NCBI GenBank assembly: GCA_017619715.1
Contig: JAFZRS010000024.1
Location: 1 to 38,942 of the forward strand
DNA: 38,942 nucleotides
Reading direction: 5' to 3'
Origin: Oscillospiraceae bacterium
Lineage (GTDB): Bacteria > Bacillota > Clostridia > Oscillospirales > Oscillospiraceae
The notes beneath the pieces are model-generated. The model was not told the DNA's origin and did no database searches. It saw only the letters and a list, made by a program, of their open reading frames with translations. Of the stretch, positions 15,411-26,186 are shown piece by piece. Position 1 is the first letter of the stretch; every line of letters starts with the position of its first letter. Made by a program: the position numbers and the translations under genes.

Positions 15411-18400
15411 TTATATATCCAGCGTTTTCAGCTCCGCCTCGTCTACGCGGCGCAGCTCCTTTTTGTTCATGATGTCGTAGATACACGGTATCACGAACAG
15501 TGTCATCAGCGTGGCGTACAGCAACCCGCCGATACACACCAACGCTACCGGTTGCATCAGCGCCGTTCCGGCGTTGTGTGCCAGCGCCATGACAATAAGA
15601 CCCAGGATCGTGGTCAGCGAGGTCATGAGAATGGGACGCATACGGGTGACGCCTGCCTCAATGATCGCTTCCCGGCGCGCCATGCCGCTTAAACGTTGGC
15701 GGTTGATATAGTCCACCAACACGATGCCGTTGTTGACAATAATGCCCACCAGCATCACAAAGCCGATCAGGGAGATCACACTGACTTCGACCCCGGCGAT
15801 CAGCAACGCCAGGAATCCGCCGGTGAACGCCAACGGAATGGTGAACATAACGATAAACGGCGATTTGAGGGACTGGAACTGGGCGACCATCACAAAATAG
15901 ACCAACAGCATGCCCAACACCAGCATCTGTACAAGCTGTTCCATCGAGTCCATAATCGCCTCGCGCTCACCGGAGAAGACGGCGCTGACGCCGTCAGGCA
16001 GCGGCAAATCCGCCGCCGTGCGCTGCACCGCATCGGCCACGTGGGTCACGTTGTAGCCGTCTGCCACCTCCACAGTGACGCTGACATAGCGGCGCTGTTG
16101 CTGGCGCTGGATCGTACCGAGGCTGACCGTCTCCTCCACCGTGGCGACCTCGCCGAGCCGGAAGCTATCCTGGTCGCCGCCGGCGGAGAGGGATAGATCC
16201 GGCAGATTCGCGCCGGAGGAGAGAGAGGGCATGCCCATGCCGCTCATACCGGTCAGAGCGCCCATATCCGTCATACTGCCCACGGACGCAATGGCGGACG
16301 AGGAGGGCTGAATCTCCAGATCCAACAGCGTCTCCCGCTGTAGACGGCTCCCTTCCGCGCTCTCAATCACCAGATCCATACCTACGCCGTCCAGTGTCAT
16401 ATCCATGCCGGCGGTGGAGTCGGTGAGAGCGGCGGCAATCTGCAGATAGATCTGCGCCACCGTCATGCCCTTTTGCATGGCGGCGGTACGATCTACAATG
16501 ATGTGAAGCGCCGGGACAGACTCCTCCAAACCGTCGGACACCTGCTCCACACCTTCCACCTGCCCTATGGCATTTGCCACGGTTCGGGCGGCGGATTGCA
16601 GATCCTCCATGTCGCTGCCGTAAAGGTTCACGGTGATACCGTTGCCGGTGAGCATGTCGAAGGACATAACGGTGGACGCCTTCACCTGACAGGGCAGGTC
16701 TTGGCAAAGAGACGCAAGCCGCCGTCCGGCGTCCATGCCGGAATAGCCCTCCGGCAGCGTTATATAGATAGATACATCGTAATCGCCGCCATCGGAGCTG
16801 CGCATCATACGGAGGCGCTGCATTGAGCCGCCGCTGTTGTTGATAACAGCGCCTACGGTTTCCACATGATCCATGGTCATCGCCCGGGCGACTACCTCGT
16901 CGGCAAGCTCTCTGGCTTGTGAGAACGTAGTGCCGTCCGGCATAGCGACGGTGACGGATACATTGTTCATGTCGATCTCCGGCATAAAGGAAAAACCGCG
17001 GCTGACAGCACCCCAAGCCGAGCCGACCAACAGCAATAGCGCCAGAACGAGAACGACTGCCTTGTGAGACAGCGTCCAGCCCAGCGCGCGGCGGTAGGCA
17101 GGATAGATCTTATCCAGCAGACCGTTCCGCACGTCTCGTTCCCGCCGCAGCATACCGCATGCCATGGCGGGAACCAGTGTCAGCGCCACTAAGAGGCTTG
17201 CCAGAAGCGAATAAGTCATGGTCAATGCCAGATCGGTAAAAAGCTGTTTGGTAAGCCCCTCTACAAATACGATGGGCAAAAACACACATACGGTGGTCAG
17301 CGTGGAGGCGACAATGGCGCCGAGCACCTGCTGTGCGCCGGACACCGCCGATTGTATCACCGTGGCGCCCTTGGCACGCAGGCGGTAGATATTCTCGATC
17401 ACTACCACGGAGTTATCCACCAGCATACCCACCGACACGGCAAGACCGCTCAAAGAGATCATATTGACGGTGACGCCGGTGAAATACATCAACACCACCG
17501 CGAAAATGACGCTGATGGGAATACTCAAAAGGGTGATAAGCGTGGGACGCCAGTCCCGCAGGAACAAAAACAGCACCAGCACAGAAAACAGCGCGCCCCA
17601 GAGCAATGAGGAGAGGATCGTTTTCACAATGAGATAGATATAGTCGCCCTGATCCACCAGCGGCTCAAAATGCAGTCCGTCGTATTCCGCCTCCAGCTCC
17701 TCAAACCGATCGGCAATGTTGCGCGATACGGCGGCGGTGGCGTAGTTGGACTGCTTGGTGAACATGAGACTGATGCCGTTTTCCCCGTTGATCTTGGCAT
17801 ACACCTCGTCGGAGTTATCCGTAACAACCACGTCCGCCACCGTGTGCAGATAGATGGGTTCGACCCCCTCAATTCCCGGATCGAACAGCAGCAGATCGTC
17901 CAACTGGGAGCGGCTGTCAAACGCATCGCCCACGGACACCATATAGCTGATCCCCTCATTATCCTGCACATATCCGGCGGGCATGGAGAAGTTCTGTGCG
18001 GTGAGGAGGGCGGAAAGGGTGGAGATGGTCAGCATGCCGCTCAAATCTGTTTGTCCTTCGGTCTGCTGGCGGTACGACTCAATGGCGGACAATCCCTGAT
18101 CGATCTGTGAGAGCGCCTGCTGGATCTGCACCGTGCCGGAGGTGAGCTGTCCCAGCGCGTCCAGACCGGATACCACCCCGGAGGTCACCTGCCGTGAAAG
18201 ATCCTCCACGGTTTCATCCTGCCGCAGTGTGTCCATTGCCTCGTTCAGCCGGCGTATGGATTGGCGCAGTTCCTCCATGGCATTTTCCACACTCTCGGCA
18301 TCGGTACCCAACGCCCGTAGTTGGGCATCAATCGCCTGCGCCTCGGAGGTGAGAGTTTCCTCCTGATCGCGCAGCCGTAGCAGATCCTCTGTCTGGGTAG

Positions 18401-19295
18401 CGGTGAGACTGTCCGCCACTTCCCATATTGCGATCTGCGATCGCACACGTAAGCGCTCGGCGTTCACCTCCGTCAGCCGGACGGACAGGGATCGGATCTG
18501 TTCCAACCGTTTCTCCAGCGCGGTCTTTTGCGCCTGCAGGTTCTGCAAGCCCTCCTGCACGGTTTTCAGCGCGTTTTCCACCGCACCGCCGATGGCATTT
18601 TGCTGTGCCCCTTTGAGAGCTTTTTGGGCATTTTCCACCTGCAATCGGGCATTACGAAGCTCCTGCGCCGAAGCGTCCAGTTGGCGGTTTACGGCCTCGG
18701 TAAGCGTGACGCGCAGCGCGTCCAGCTTATCCTGATCCAGGATCACGTGCGCCTGCGTGACGACAGAGCCGCTGACGCTTACGCTTGCCACGCCGCTGAT
18801 CCCCTCCAGCTTAGGGGTCAGCGTGTCGGTGACAAAGGCGCTGAGCGCATGGATATCGTATCCGGTGTAGGACACGGCGGTTACCTCCACCGGCAGAACG
18901 GAGGGGTTGATCTTCAGCACGTACGGTGCGCCGACCGTGTCGTCCCATTGGCTTTGCAGCAAGGAGATATTCTGTTGAATATCCACGCCGACCGTATCCA
19001 TGTTGGTGCCGTCCTCAAATTGCAGCACCACCATGGAGACACTGTTTTGACTGGTGGAGGAGACGGATTCAATATGATCCAGCGTTGCCATCGCCTGTTC
19101 CATGGGACGGCTGATTTTCGCCTCCACCGCCTCCGGACTGGCACCGGGATCGGTGGTGATGATAACAGCATAGGGAAAGTCCATGTTGGGCAGCAGATCG
19201 GGCGTCATGCGAAGATACGCCACGATCCCCAAAATCACTACCGCCACAGCGGCGACAAACACGGTCAGCGGTTTTTGAACGCTGAATTTCGGCAT
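15411..19295 (-). CDS. RND-family (AcrB/SwrC-like) exporter with a long coiled-coil insert
   Basis: This 1294-residue protein is an RND transporter, which exports amphiphiles or drugs using the proton gradient. It has the N-terminal anchor, the repeated 12-TM layout and the TM4 motif GMLVDNSVVVIENI. The matching TM10 region reads GIIVNNGIVLVDYIN. Typical AcrB or SwrC proteins have about 1050 residues; here about 220 extra residues (about 205-425) sit in the first porter domain. They are inserted between DALRVTLTEAVN and TAQNFSMPAGY, which are adjacent in ordinary family members, and have strong coiled-coil character. No membrane-fusion protein or outer-membrane factor gene is adjacent. The ATG at 19295 has AAGGAGAG upstream. 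Confidence 0.92.
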   Translation of the reverse strand: MPKFSVQKPLTVFVAAVAVVILGIVAYLRMTPDLLPNMDFPYAVIITTDPGASPEAVEAKISRPMEQAMATLDHIESVSSTSQNSVSMVVLQFEDGTNMDTVGVDIQQNISLLQSQWDDTVGAPYVLKINPSVLPVEVTAVSYTGYDIHALSAFVTDTLTPKLEGISGVASVSVSGSVVTQAHVILDQDKLDALRVTLTEAVNRQLDASAQELRNARLQVENAQKALKGAQQNAIGGAVENALKTVQEGLQNLQAQKTALEKRLEQIRSLSVRLTEVNAERLRVRSQIAIWEVADSLTATQTEDLLRLRDQEETLTSEAQAIDAQLRALGTDAESVENAMEELRQSIRRLNEAMDTLRQDETVEDLSRQVTSGVVSGLDALGQLTSGTVQIQQALSQIDQGLSAIESYRQQTEGQTDLSGMLTISTLSALLTAQNFSMPAGYVQDNEGISYMVSVGDAFDSRSQLDDLLLFDPGIEGVEPIYLHTVADVVVTDNSDEVYAKINGENGISLMFTKQSNYATAAVSRNIADRFEELEAEYDGLHFEPLVDQGDYIYLIVKTILSSLLWGALFSVLVLFLFLRDWRPTLITLLSIPISVIFAVVLMYFTGVTVNMISLSGLAVSVGMLVDNSVVVIENIYRLRAKGATVIQSAVSGAQQVLGAIVASTLTTVCVFLPIVFVEGLTKQLFTDLALTMTYSLLASLLVALTLVPAMACGMLRRERDVRNGLLDKIYPAYRRALGWTLSHKAVVLVLALLLLVGSAWGAVSRGFSFMPEIDMNNVSVTVAMPDGTTFSQARELADEVVARAMTMDHVETVGAVINNSGGSMQRLRMMRSSDGGDYDVSIYITLPEGYSGMDAGRRLASLCQDLPCQVKASTVMSFDMLTGNGITVNLYGSDMEDLQSAARTVANAIGQVEGVEQVSDGLEESVPALHIIVDRTAAMQKGMTVAQIYLQIAAALTDSTAGMDMTLDGVGMDLVIESAEGSRLQRETLLDLEIQPSSSAIASVGSMTDMGALTGMSGMGMPSLSSGANLPDLSLSAGGDQDSFRLGEVATVEETVSLGTIQRQQQRRYVSVTVEVADGYNVTHVADAVQRTAADLPLPDGVSAVFSGEREAIMDSMEQLVQMLVLGMLLVYFVMVAQFQSLKSPFIVMFTIPLAFTGGFLALLIAGVEVSVISLIGFVMLVGIIVNNGIVLVDYINRQRLSGMARREAIIEAGVTRMRPILMTSLTTILGLIVMALAHNAGTALMQPVALVCIGGLLYATLMTLFVIPCIYDIMNKKELRRVDEAELKTLDI

Positions 19296-19353
19296 AAAAA
19301 GCTCTCCTTCAAAAAATGTGCGCGCACCTGCAAAAATCCAGAATAATAAAGGA

Positions 19354-19382
19354 AGTGTACCATGCTTTTCAGGCAAAAGCAA
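19354..19382 (-). promoter_or_regulatory. Promoter of the RND exporter gene
   Basis: On the minus strand TTGCTT (19377-19382), a 17 bp spacer and TACACT (19354-19359), with TGG before the -10. It lies downstream of the GntR terminator, so the exporter has its own transcription start. Confidence 0.72.
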
Positions 19383-19441
19383 GGGAGCAGGGGAAAAGTT
19401 CACGGAAGCGTTACAAAAGGAGAGTTGTCCCGTCAAAGGGC

Positions 19442-19478
19442 AAAAAACTGTCCGGCGAGGAACGCCGGACAGTTTTTT
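19442..19478 (-). terminator. Terminator after the GntR-family regulator
   Basis: A perfect 10 bp GC-rich stem (19448-19457 with 19463-19472) with an AGGAA loop is flanked by six A-T pairs. The minus strand ends in a T-run. The regulator stop codon touches its right edge. Confidence 0.9.
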
Positions 19479-20255
19479 TCAGTCAATGGAGCGGGTAAAG
19501 GTCATGCCGCTTTTTTGCATGTGGACGTCTAACCGCACTCGATCTGCGCGGATATAGCTGCAGGTGTATTCATAAACCCGGCCGTCCTCCGTGCAGGTGC
19601 GTCGCTGGTGGTAAAAGGCACAACTGCCCGCCGCCACACCCAGCAGCTTCGCGCGCCGGGAATCGAGAATGACCGCCTCATAGCTCTCCCGGGCGGAAAA
19701 GGGCATGATGCCCACGTGGTAGAGAAGGCTGTAAAAGCTGTGCGTCTCCACCATATCCCGGGTCAAATGCGGGTAAATATACTGGGGATAGTAGCTGGTT
19801 TCCAGAATCAGCGGCTCTCCGTCCACCTTGCGTATGCGGGTAAAGCGGTAGACCTTGGCGCCTTGTCGCAGCCCCATCATATCGCAGATATCGTGCTGAG
19901 GCGTCATCACGGTAAAATCCACCAGCGTGGAGGAGGGTGACTTGCCCATCGAAGAGATCTCCGTGGTGAAGGAATACGGCACGCCGCGGCGCGTGGTGTT
20001 GGGATCGGCAACAAAGGTGCCCTTGCCCCGCTTGCGTACCACCAATCCCTCGTTTTCCAGCTCACCGATCGCCTGCCGCACGGTGTTGCGGCTCACGTCC
20101 AGCGCCCGGCAAAGCTCTGACTCGGAAGGAAGCAGCTCTCCCACGCGCAAAGCGCCCGAGGCAATGTTGTGCTTGATGATGCCCACCAACTGAGTATAAA
20201 GCGGAATGTCGCTGTCCAGCGAGAGCTTGCTGGAAAGAATCCGGTGCTGTGCCAC
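19479..20255 (-). CDS. GntR-family transcriptional regulator (HutC/UTRA type)
   Basis: This is a 258-residue one-component regulator. An N-terminal winged helix-turn-helix (LPSESELCRALDVSRNTVRQAIGELENEGLVVRKRGKGTFV) is followed by a UTRA ligand-binding domain from about residue 90 (YRFTRIRKVDGEPLILETSYYP). UTRA domains bind small metabolites, often sugars or amines; the ligand is unknown. The GTG at 20255 was preferred because AGAAAGGGTGAT lies just upstream; another GTG at 20276 would add seven residues and has a weaker GAGG site. Flanking terminators suggest single-gene transcription. The exporter downstream is an obvious candidate target but there is no direct evidence. Confidence 0.88.
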   Translation of the reverse strand: MAQHRILSSKLSLDSDIPLYTQLVGIIKHNIASGALRVGELLPSESELCRALDVSRNTVRQAIGELENEGLVVRKRGKGTFVADPNTTRRGVPYSFTTEISSMGKSPSSTLVDFTVMTPQHDICDMMGLRQGAKVYRFTRIRKVDGEPLILETSYYPQYIYPHLTRDMVETHSFYSLLYHVGIMPFSARESYEAVILDSRRAKLLGVAAGSCAFYHQRRTCTEDGRVYEYTCSYIRADRVRLDVHMQKSGMTFTRSID

Positions 20256-20316
20256 GGTGCAATCACCCTTTCTCACGGGAGTTTTCCTCTATCCGCTTCC
20301 GACGGAGAGGAGGAAG

Positions 20317-20348
20317 AAATAGCGCCGCCAAAAAGGGCGGCGCTATTT
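20317..20348 (-). terminator. Terminator after gap
   Basis: A 13 bp perfect stem (20317-20329 with 20336-20348) encloses a loop that reads CTTTTT on the minus strand. The tail after the stem is only moderately T-rich. Confidence 0.7.
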
Positions 20349-20375
20349 TCAGATAAAAGAGGGGTAAACCGATGA

Positions 20376-22449
<2,074 letters not shown>

Positions 22450-22456
22450 GCGCGGC

Positions 22457-23512
22457 ATGATAGATAAAAAGGTTCTGGTCGCCATGTCCGGCGGGGTGGA
22501 CAGCTCCGCTGCCGCGGTGCTGCTGCAGCGGCAGGGGTATGTGTGCGACGGCGCTATGCTGCGGCTCCTGCCCGGTGAGGGCGGACGCTGTTGCAGTATC
22601 GACGACGCGGCGGACGGCCGTGCCGCCGCCTGCCGGCTGGGCATGAGGTTTTACGTATTCAACGAGACGGAGCGGTTCAGGCACGAGGTGATCGAGCCGT
22701 TTGTGGACGAGTACCGGACGGGTCGGACACCCAATCCCTGCGTGAGATGCAACCGCTCTTTGAAGTTCGGCGCGCTCTTGGATCGGGCGTTGCTGTTGGG
22801 TTATGATTATCTGGCAACCGGACACTACGCCCGGGTGGCTTTTGACGAGGCGGCAGGGCGGTATATATTGCTGCGGGGACGTGACCGGCGGAAGGATCAA
22901 AGCTACGTGCTTTATCAGCTCACCCAGCATCAGCTTGCCCATCTGCTGCTGCCGGTGGGGGAATATGAAAAGCCCGCCGTCCGGGAGCTTGTCCGTGAGG
23001 CGGGATTGGGCAACGCGGATAAGGCGGACAGTCAGGACATCTGCTTTATACCCGACGGCGACTATGCGGCGTTTTTAGAGCATAGCGGCGTAGAGCTGAT
23101 CCCGGGAGACTTTGTAGACGAGCAAGGAAACGTGTTGGGTCGCCACCGGGGACTTCCCTGCTATACCGTTGGGCAGGGCAAGGGTTTGGGCATCAGTTTA
23201 GGCAAGCACGTCTATGTATTAGGCAAAAACATCGACACCAACACCGTAACACTGGGGGACAACGAGCAGCTCTTTTCCCGGGAGCTGACCGCAGGCGACG
23301 TCAACTGGATCGCCGGCTCGCCACCGGCTTCGCCGGTGCGCTGCACCGCCAAGACCCGATACAGTCAAACCGATGCCCCCGCGGTGGCGTATCCGCTGCC
23401 CGACGGCGGATTGCGCGTGGTATTTGACGAGCCGCAGCGCGCCGTCACATCCGGGCAGGCGGTGGTGCTGTACGAGGGAGAATCGGTACTGGGCGGCGGC
23501 ACGATCCTGTAA
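22457..23512 (+). CDS. mnmA: tRNA-uridine 2-sulfurtransferase MnmA
   Basis: MnmA adds the 2-thio group to wobble uridine of tRNA-Lys, -Glu and -Gln. The protein has 351 residues, normal for the family. The ATP-binding PP-loop SGGVDSS is at the N terminus. The nucleophile is Cys95 in NPCVRCN and the persulfide cysteine is Cys196 in DSQDICFI. The central GDYAAFL and YTVGQGKGLGI motifs and the C-terminal beta-barrel are intact. The ribosome site (GGAAGG, about 12 bp upstream) is weak and lies in the end of the upstream gene, suggesting coupling. Confidence 0.95.
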   Translation: MIDKKVLVAMSGGVDSSAAAVLLQRQGYVCDGAMLRLLPGEGGRCCSIDDAADGRAAACRLGMRFYVFNETERFRHEVIEPFVDEYRTGRTPNPCVRCNRSLKFGALLDRALLLGYDYLATGHYARVAFDEAAGRYILLRGRDRRKDQSYVLYQLTQHQLAHLLLPVGEYEKPAVRELVREAGLGNADKADSQDICFIPDGDYAAFLEHSGVELIPGDFVDEQGNVLGRHRGLPCYTVGQGKGLGISLGKHVYVLGKNIDTNTVTLGDNEQLFSRELTAGDVNWIAGSPPASPVRCTAKTRYSQTDAPAVAYPLPDGGLRVVFDEPQRAVTSGQAVVLYEGESVLGGGTIL

Positions 23513-23528
23513 AGGATATATGATGTAT

Positions 23529-23551
23529 CCCCGCCTCCTGCGGAGGCGGGG
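23529..23551. repeat. GC-rich hairpin after mnmA
   Basis: A perfect 10 bp stem CCCCGCCTCC/GGAGGCGGGG has a 3-nt TGC loop. There is no T-run on either side, so it is a weak terminator candidate or a transcript-end stabiliser. On the minus strand it lies just after the small reading frame at 23585-23656. Confidence 0.6.
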
Positions 23552-23584
23552 AATCTTATGCGATTGCACCTTTTAACCATAGGC

Positions 23585-23656
23585 TTACCGTTGGCTGATC
23601 TGCCATTCGTCCTGAAAAATCAGGTCGTCGATGTCGGGTATATGTCGGTCTTTCAT
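23585..23656 (-). CDS. Candidate small protein, 23 residues
   Basis: On the minus strand AAAAGGAGGG is placed 6 bp before an ATG that opens a 23-codon frame (MKDRHIPDIDDLIF at its start) ending in TAA. The product is short, acidic and contains one Trp. It lies about 100 bp beyond the two-component operon terminator and 72 bp beyond the mnmA stop on the other strand, in a gap with no other gene. TATACC lies about 10 bp before the ribosome site but no good -35 is seen. No known family is recognised, and the frame could be chance. Confidence 0.4.
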   Translation of the reverse strand: MKDRHIPDIDDLIFQDEWQISQR

Positions 23657-23714
23657 GGACTTCCCTCCTTTTGGGGTATACTGGACAGCATATGCACAAA
23701 AGAGGGAAAAGATG

Positions 23715-23749
23715 CAAAAAACCGGGGGCGGATCAAAAATCCGTCCCCG
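23715..23749 (-). terminator. Terminator after the two-component operon
   Basis: On the minus strand an 11 bp stem (23739-23749 with 23723-23733, one A-C mismatch) with a TTTTG loop is followed by G and six T. It starts 6 bp after the kinase stop codon. Confidence 0.8.
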
Positions 23750-23754
23750 ATCGG

Positions 23755-24960
23755 TTATTTTTTCAGCGGCAGCGTGACAATAAACCGGGTGGAACGCTCA
23801 TCGCTTTCACAGCGGATCGTGCCGCGGTGCTGCAAGACGATGGACTGGGCAATGGACAGCCCCAATCCGAACCCCTCCGAGCCGGAACGGGCGCTGTCCG
23901 CCCGGTAGAAGCGGTCAAAGAGGTGTGAGCGAACCTCCGGCGGAATGGGCGCACCGCCGTTTTCCACCGTCAGATGCGCGGCAGAACTCTCCTTCGTCAG
24001 CAACAGGCGAACGGGATCGCCGACAGGCGCGTACTTAATGGCATTGTCCAGTAAAATGGCGGTGAGCTGACGCAGCCGGTCGGCATCGCCGGTGACAAAA
24101 AGGTTTTCTTGAATATTGTAGCACAGCGTCCGGTTTGCTTCAAACGCCACCGGCTCGAAACGCAGCGCCGTATCGGTCACCACATCGCTCCAATCCACCG
24201 TCGAGAAGACCAGCTTGTGCTCCCCGTCGTCGGCGCGGGAGAGCGTCAACATGCTCTCCACCAGCTTTTTCATGCGGCGCGACTCACTGCGGATATTCTC
24301 CGTATAGACGGTTTGTTCCTCTCCCATGGGAGATTCCGCCAACAGATCCGCCGAGGAGAGAATCACCGTCAGAGGCGTCTTCAGCTCATGGGAGGCGTCA
24401 GAGAGAAACCGCTGCTGTTCCCGCCATGCCCGTTCCACCGGACGGGTCACCAGACCCGAGAGCAGATAGCTGGCGCCCAACAGCACGATAAACGCCAATA
24501 CGCCCGTCAATACGGTGGTTCCCACCATGGAGCGAAGCGTCTCCCGCTCCATGGTGCTGTCGGCGAAGGCAATACGTACATTCAGCGCCGAGGCGGAGCG
24601 AAGGTAGCGCAGATTATAGTCCGAAAGCAGTCCGTAATCCTCCTGCCGCTGCAGACAGTCGTTCACGATGGATAGGATCGTCTCCTCATCGTCCACCTGA
24701 AGAAATCCGCTGTCTACGATCCGCACGGTGCCGCCGGCAAAGACCTCCACCGTAAAATACGCGCCGGGAGAGGCAGTCTCCTGTCCCGGACGCCACGGCC
24801 CGAAAGGATCGCCCTGCAGCGCCTGCTGGAGTTGAGACCGGGTGCGGCTTTCCAGCGCGGTGCGAGAGGAGAGAAACACAGCTACAAGTGCCGTCAGCAG
24901 TACGGCGGTCACCACCGCCATGGTGACGCCTACCACCTTCCATCGCATTTTACGAATCAT
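23755..24960 (-). CDS. Two-component sensor histidine kinase
   Basis: This 401-residue kinase has an N-terminal membrane segment (residues about 9-30), an external sensor region of about 120 residues with no recognised fold, and a second membrane segment (about 146-167). The phospho-acceptor is His191 in SDASHELKTPLTVI. The ATPase domain has N box LLDNAIKYAP, a slightly atypical G1 (ENGGAPIPPE) and G2 GFGLGLSIAQ. It should phosphorylate the OmpR-type regulator encoded just upstream. Its ATG overlaps the regulator stop (ATGA), and the longer open frame upstream overlaps the regulator gene and is not used. Confidence 0.92.
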   Translation of the reverse strand: MIRKMRWKVVGVTMAVVTAVLLTALVAVFLSSRTALESRTRSQLQQALQGDPFGPWRPGQETASPGAYFTVEVFAGGTVRIVDSGFLQVDDEETILSIVNDCLQRQEDYGLLSDYNLRYLRSASALNVRIAFADSTMERETLRSMVGTTVLTGVLAFIVLLGASYLLSGLVTRPVERAWREQQRFLSDASHELKTPLTVILSSADLLAESPMGEEQTVYTENIRSESRRMKKLVESMLTLSRADDGEHKLVFSTVDWSDVVTDTALRFEPVAFEANRTLCYNIQENLFVTGDADRLRQLTAILLDNAIKYAPVGDPVRLLLTKESSAAHLTVENGGAPIPPEVRSHLFDRFYRADSARSGSEGFGLGLSIAQSIVLQHRGTIRCESDERSTRFIVTLPLKK

Positions 24961-25637
24961 GATGCCACCTCCAGGCAGTAGCCCACCATACGGAGCGTCT
25001 TGACGGATACGGCGGAACGCAGATGCGTAAGCTTGCGGCGGAGGAAGGAGATATAGACCTCCACGTTGTTGTCCTCCGCGTCGGAATCGTAGCCCCATAC
25101 TTTCAACAACAGCTGCTCTTTGGTGACGATCTGGGACTTGTTGCGCATCAACAGCTCCATGATGGCGTATTCCCGGCGGCTCAAACGCACGCTCCGCTCT
25201 TGACAGGTGAGCAGGAACGTACCGCCCTCCAGCCGCAGATCTCCGTATGTAACGGCATCGTCCGGCCGCGTTTGCCCGTCTGCACGGCGCAGCAGCAGTC
25301 GCACACACGCCAGCAGCTCCTGCGCCTCAAAAGGCTTAGTGAGATAGTAGTCTGCGCCGTTGTCCAGTCCGCGCACCCGGTCGGTCACGTCCGCCCGGGC
25401 AGTGAGCATCAGCACGCTCAGGCGGCTGCCGCTCTCCCGGAGGCGGCGCAGCAACGTAAAGCCGTCCAAGCCGGGGAGCATGGCGTCCAGCACCATCAGG
25501 TCGTAGATTCCCGATAGGGCGTTATCCAGTCCCGATACGCCGTCGTGGCACACGTCCGCTGTGTAGCCCTGCCGTTTCATCAGCTCCGCCAGTGTCTGCG
25601 CCAGACGCACCTCGTCTTCCACAATCAGGATACGCAT
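24957..25637 (-). CDS. OmpR-family response regulator
   Basis: This 226-residue regulator has a receiver domain with the acidic pocket Glu7-Asp8, the phospho-acceptor Asp51 in LMVLDAMLPG, and the conserved Lys in LTKPF near residue 101. A C-terminal winged-helix domain of OmpR/PhoB type follows (SRREYAIMELLMRN, then VEVYISFLRRKL). AAAGGAGGG lies just before the ATG. It forms an overlapping pair with the kinase. The regulon is unknown. Confidence 0.95.
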   Translation of the reverse strand: MRILIVEDEVRLAQTLAELMKRQGYTADVCHDGVSGLDNALSGIYDLMVLDAMLPGLDGFTLLRRLRESGSRLSVLMLTARADVTDRVRGLDNGADYYLTKPFEAQELLACVRLLLRRADGQTRPDDAVTYGDLRLEGGTFLLTCQERSVRLSRREYAIMELLMRNKSQIVTKEQLLLKVWGYDSDAEDNNVEVYISFLRRKLTHLRSAVSVKTLRMVGYCLEVAS

Positions 25638-25672
25638 ATTGCCCTCCTTTGCATTTGAGCTTGCTTTGCTTT

Positions 25673-25678
25673 ATTATA
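25673..25678 (-). promoter_or_regulatory. Candidate -10 of the two-component operon promoter
   Basis: A perfect TATAAT on the minus strand lies 35 bp before the regulator start codon. The -35 position (TCCCTT) is far from consensus, so an activator may be needed, or the call may be wrong. Confidence 0.4.
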
Positions 25679-25735
25679 GCCTCTTGCGAGGAAGAAGGGA
25701 AGAAAAAACTTGTCCGCCGGGGAGGCAGGAAGACT

Positions 25736-25764
25736 TGCCAACGCCGTTATTCCCGTGATAAGAT
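25736..25764 (+). promoter_or_regulatory. Promoter of the DUF3783-like gene
   Basis: TTGCCA at 25736-25741, a 17 bp spacer and TAAGAT at 25759-25764, with TGA in front. The transcription start would lie just before AAAAGGAGGTGG. Confidence 0.6.
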
Positions 25765-25786
25765 GTTAGAAAAAGGAGGTGGCGGT

Positions 25787-26152
25787 ATGTCTACGCTGCT
25801 GCTATGCAATCTTTCAGCGGAAAAACGCGCCGCCGTATGGGGCGTTGCCGTACAATGCGCTTGTCGGTGTACGGCAGTGAAGCCGGAGCGGTTCGGCGCT
25901 ACGCTGGCGCAGATTCTGGCGAATGAGCCGGGCGGTACGCCGCCGGAACAGCCGTTTACGGAGGAATTACTGGTGATGTCGGATCTATCGGAGCGGCAGA
26001 TGCATACGCTGCTGAACCTCTTGCGCCAGCGGCGAATATTCATCTCCTTAAAAGCTATGGTCACGCCTACCAACGCCGCATGGACGGTGCAGGCGCTCTA
26101 CGGGGAGCTGTGCCGGGAGCGGGAAGCGTTTGCCCGGCAGGATAAAGAGTAA
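25787..26152 (+). CDS. DUF3783-like small protein
   Basis: This 121-residue soluble protein resembles DUF3783. Its C-terminal SLKAMVTPTNAAWTVQALYGELCRE matches the conserved end of that family. The middle part (EELLVMSDLSERQMHTLLNLLRQ) also fits. The function of the family is not known. It has no signal peptide or membrane segment and no recognisable catalytic motif. A very strong ribosome site (AAAAGGAGGTGG) precedes the ATG at 25787; the frame is open further upstream but lies in the regulator leader. The gene seems to be transcribed alone and is followed by a terminator and then by the hairpin array. Confidence 0.75.
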   Translation: MSTLLLCNLSAEKRAAVWGVAVQCACRCTAVKPERFGATLAQILANEPGGTPPEQPFTEELLVMSDLSERQMHTLLNLLRQRRIFISLKAMVTPTNAAWTVQALYGELCREREAFARQDKE

Positions 26153-26157
26153 CGAAA

Positions 26158-26186
26158 AGCAGAGGGAATACCCCCTCTGCTCTTTT
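26158..26186 (+). terminator. Terminator after the DUF3783-like gene (first of two near-identical copies)
   Basis: A perfect 9 bp stem AGCAGAGGG/CCCTCTGCT with an AATACC loop is followed by CTTTT. An almost identical hairpin recurs at 26391-26422. Confidence 0.85.
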
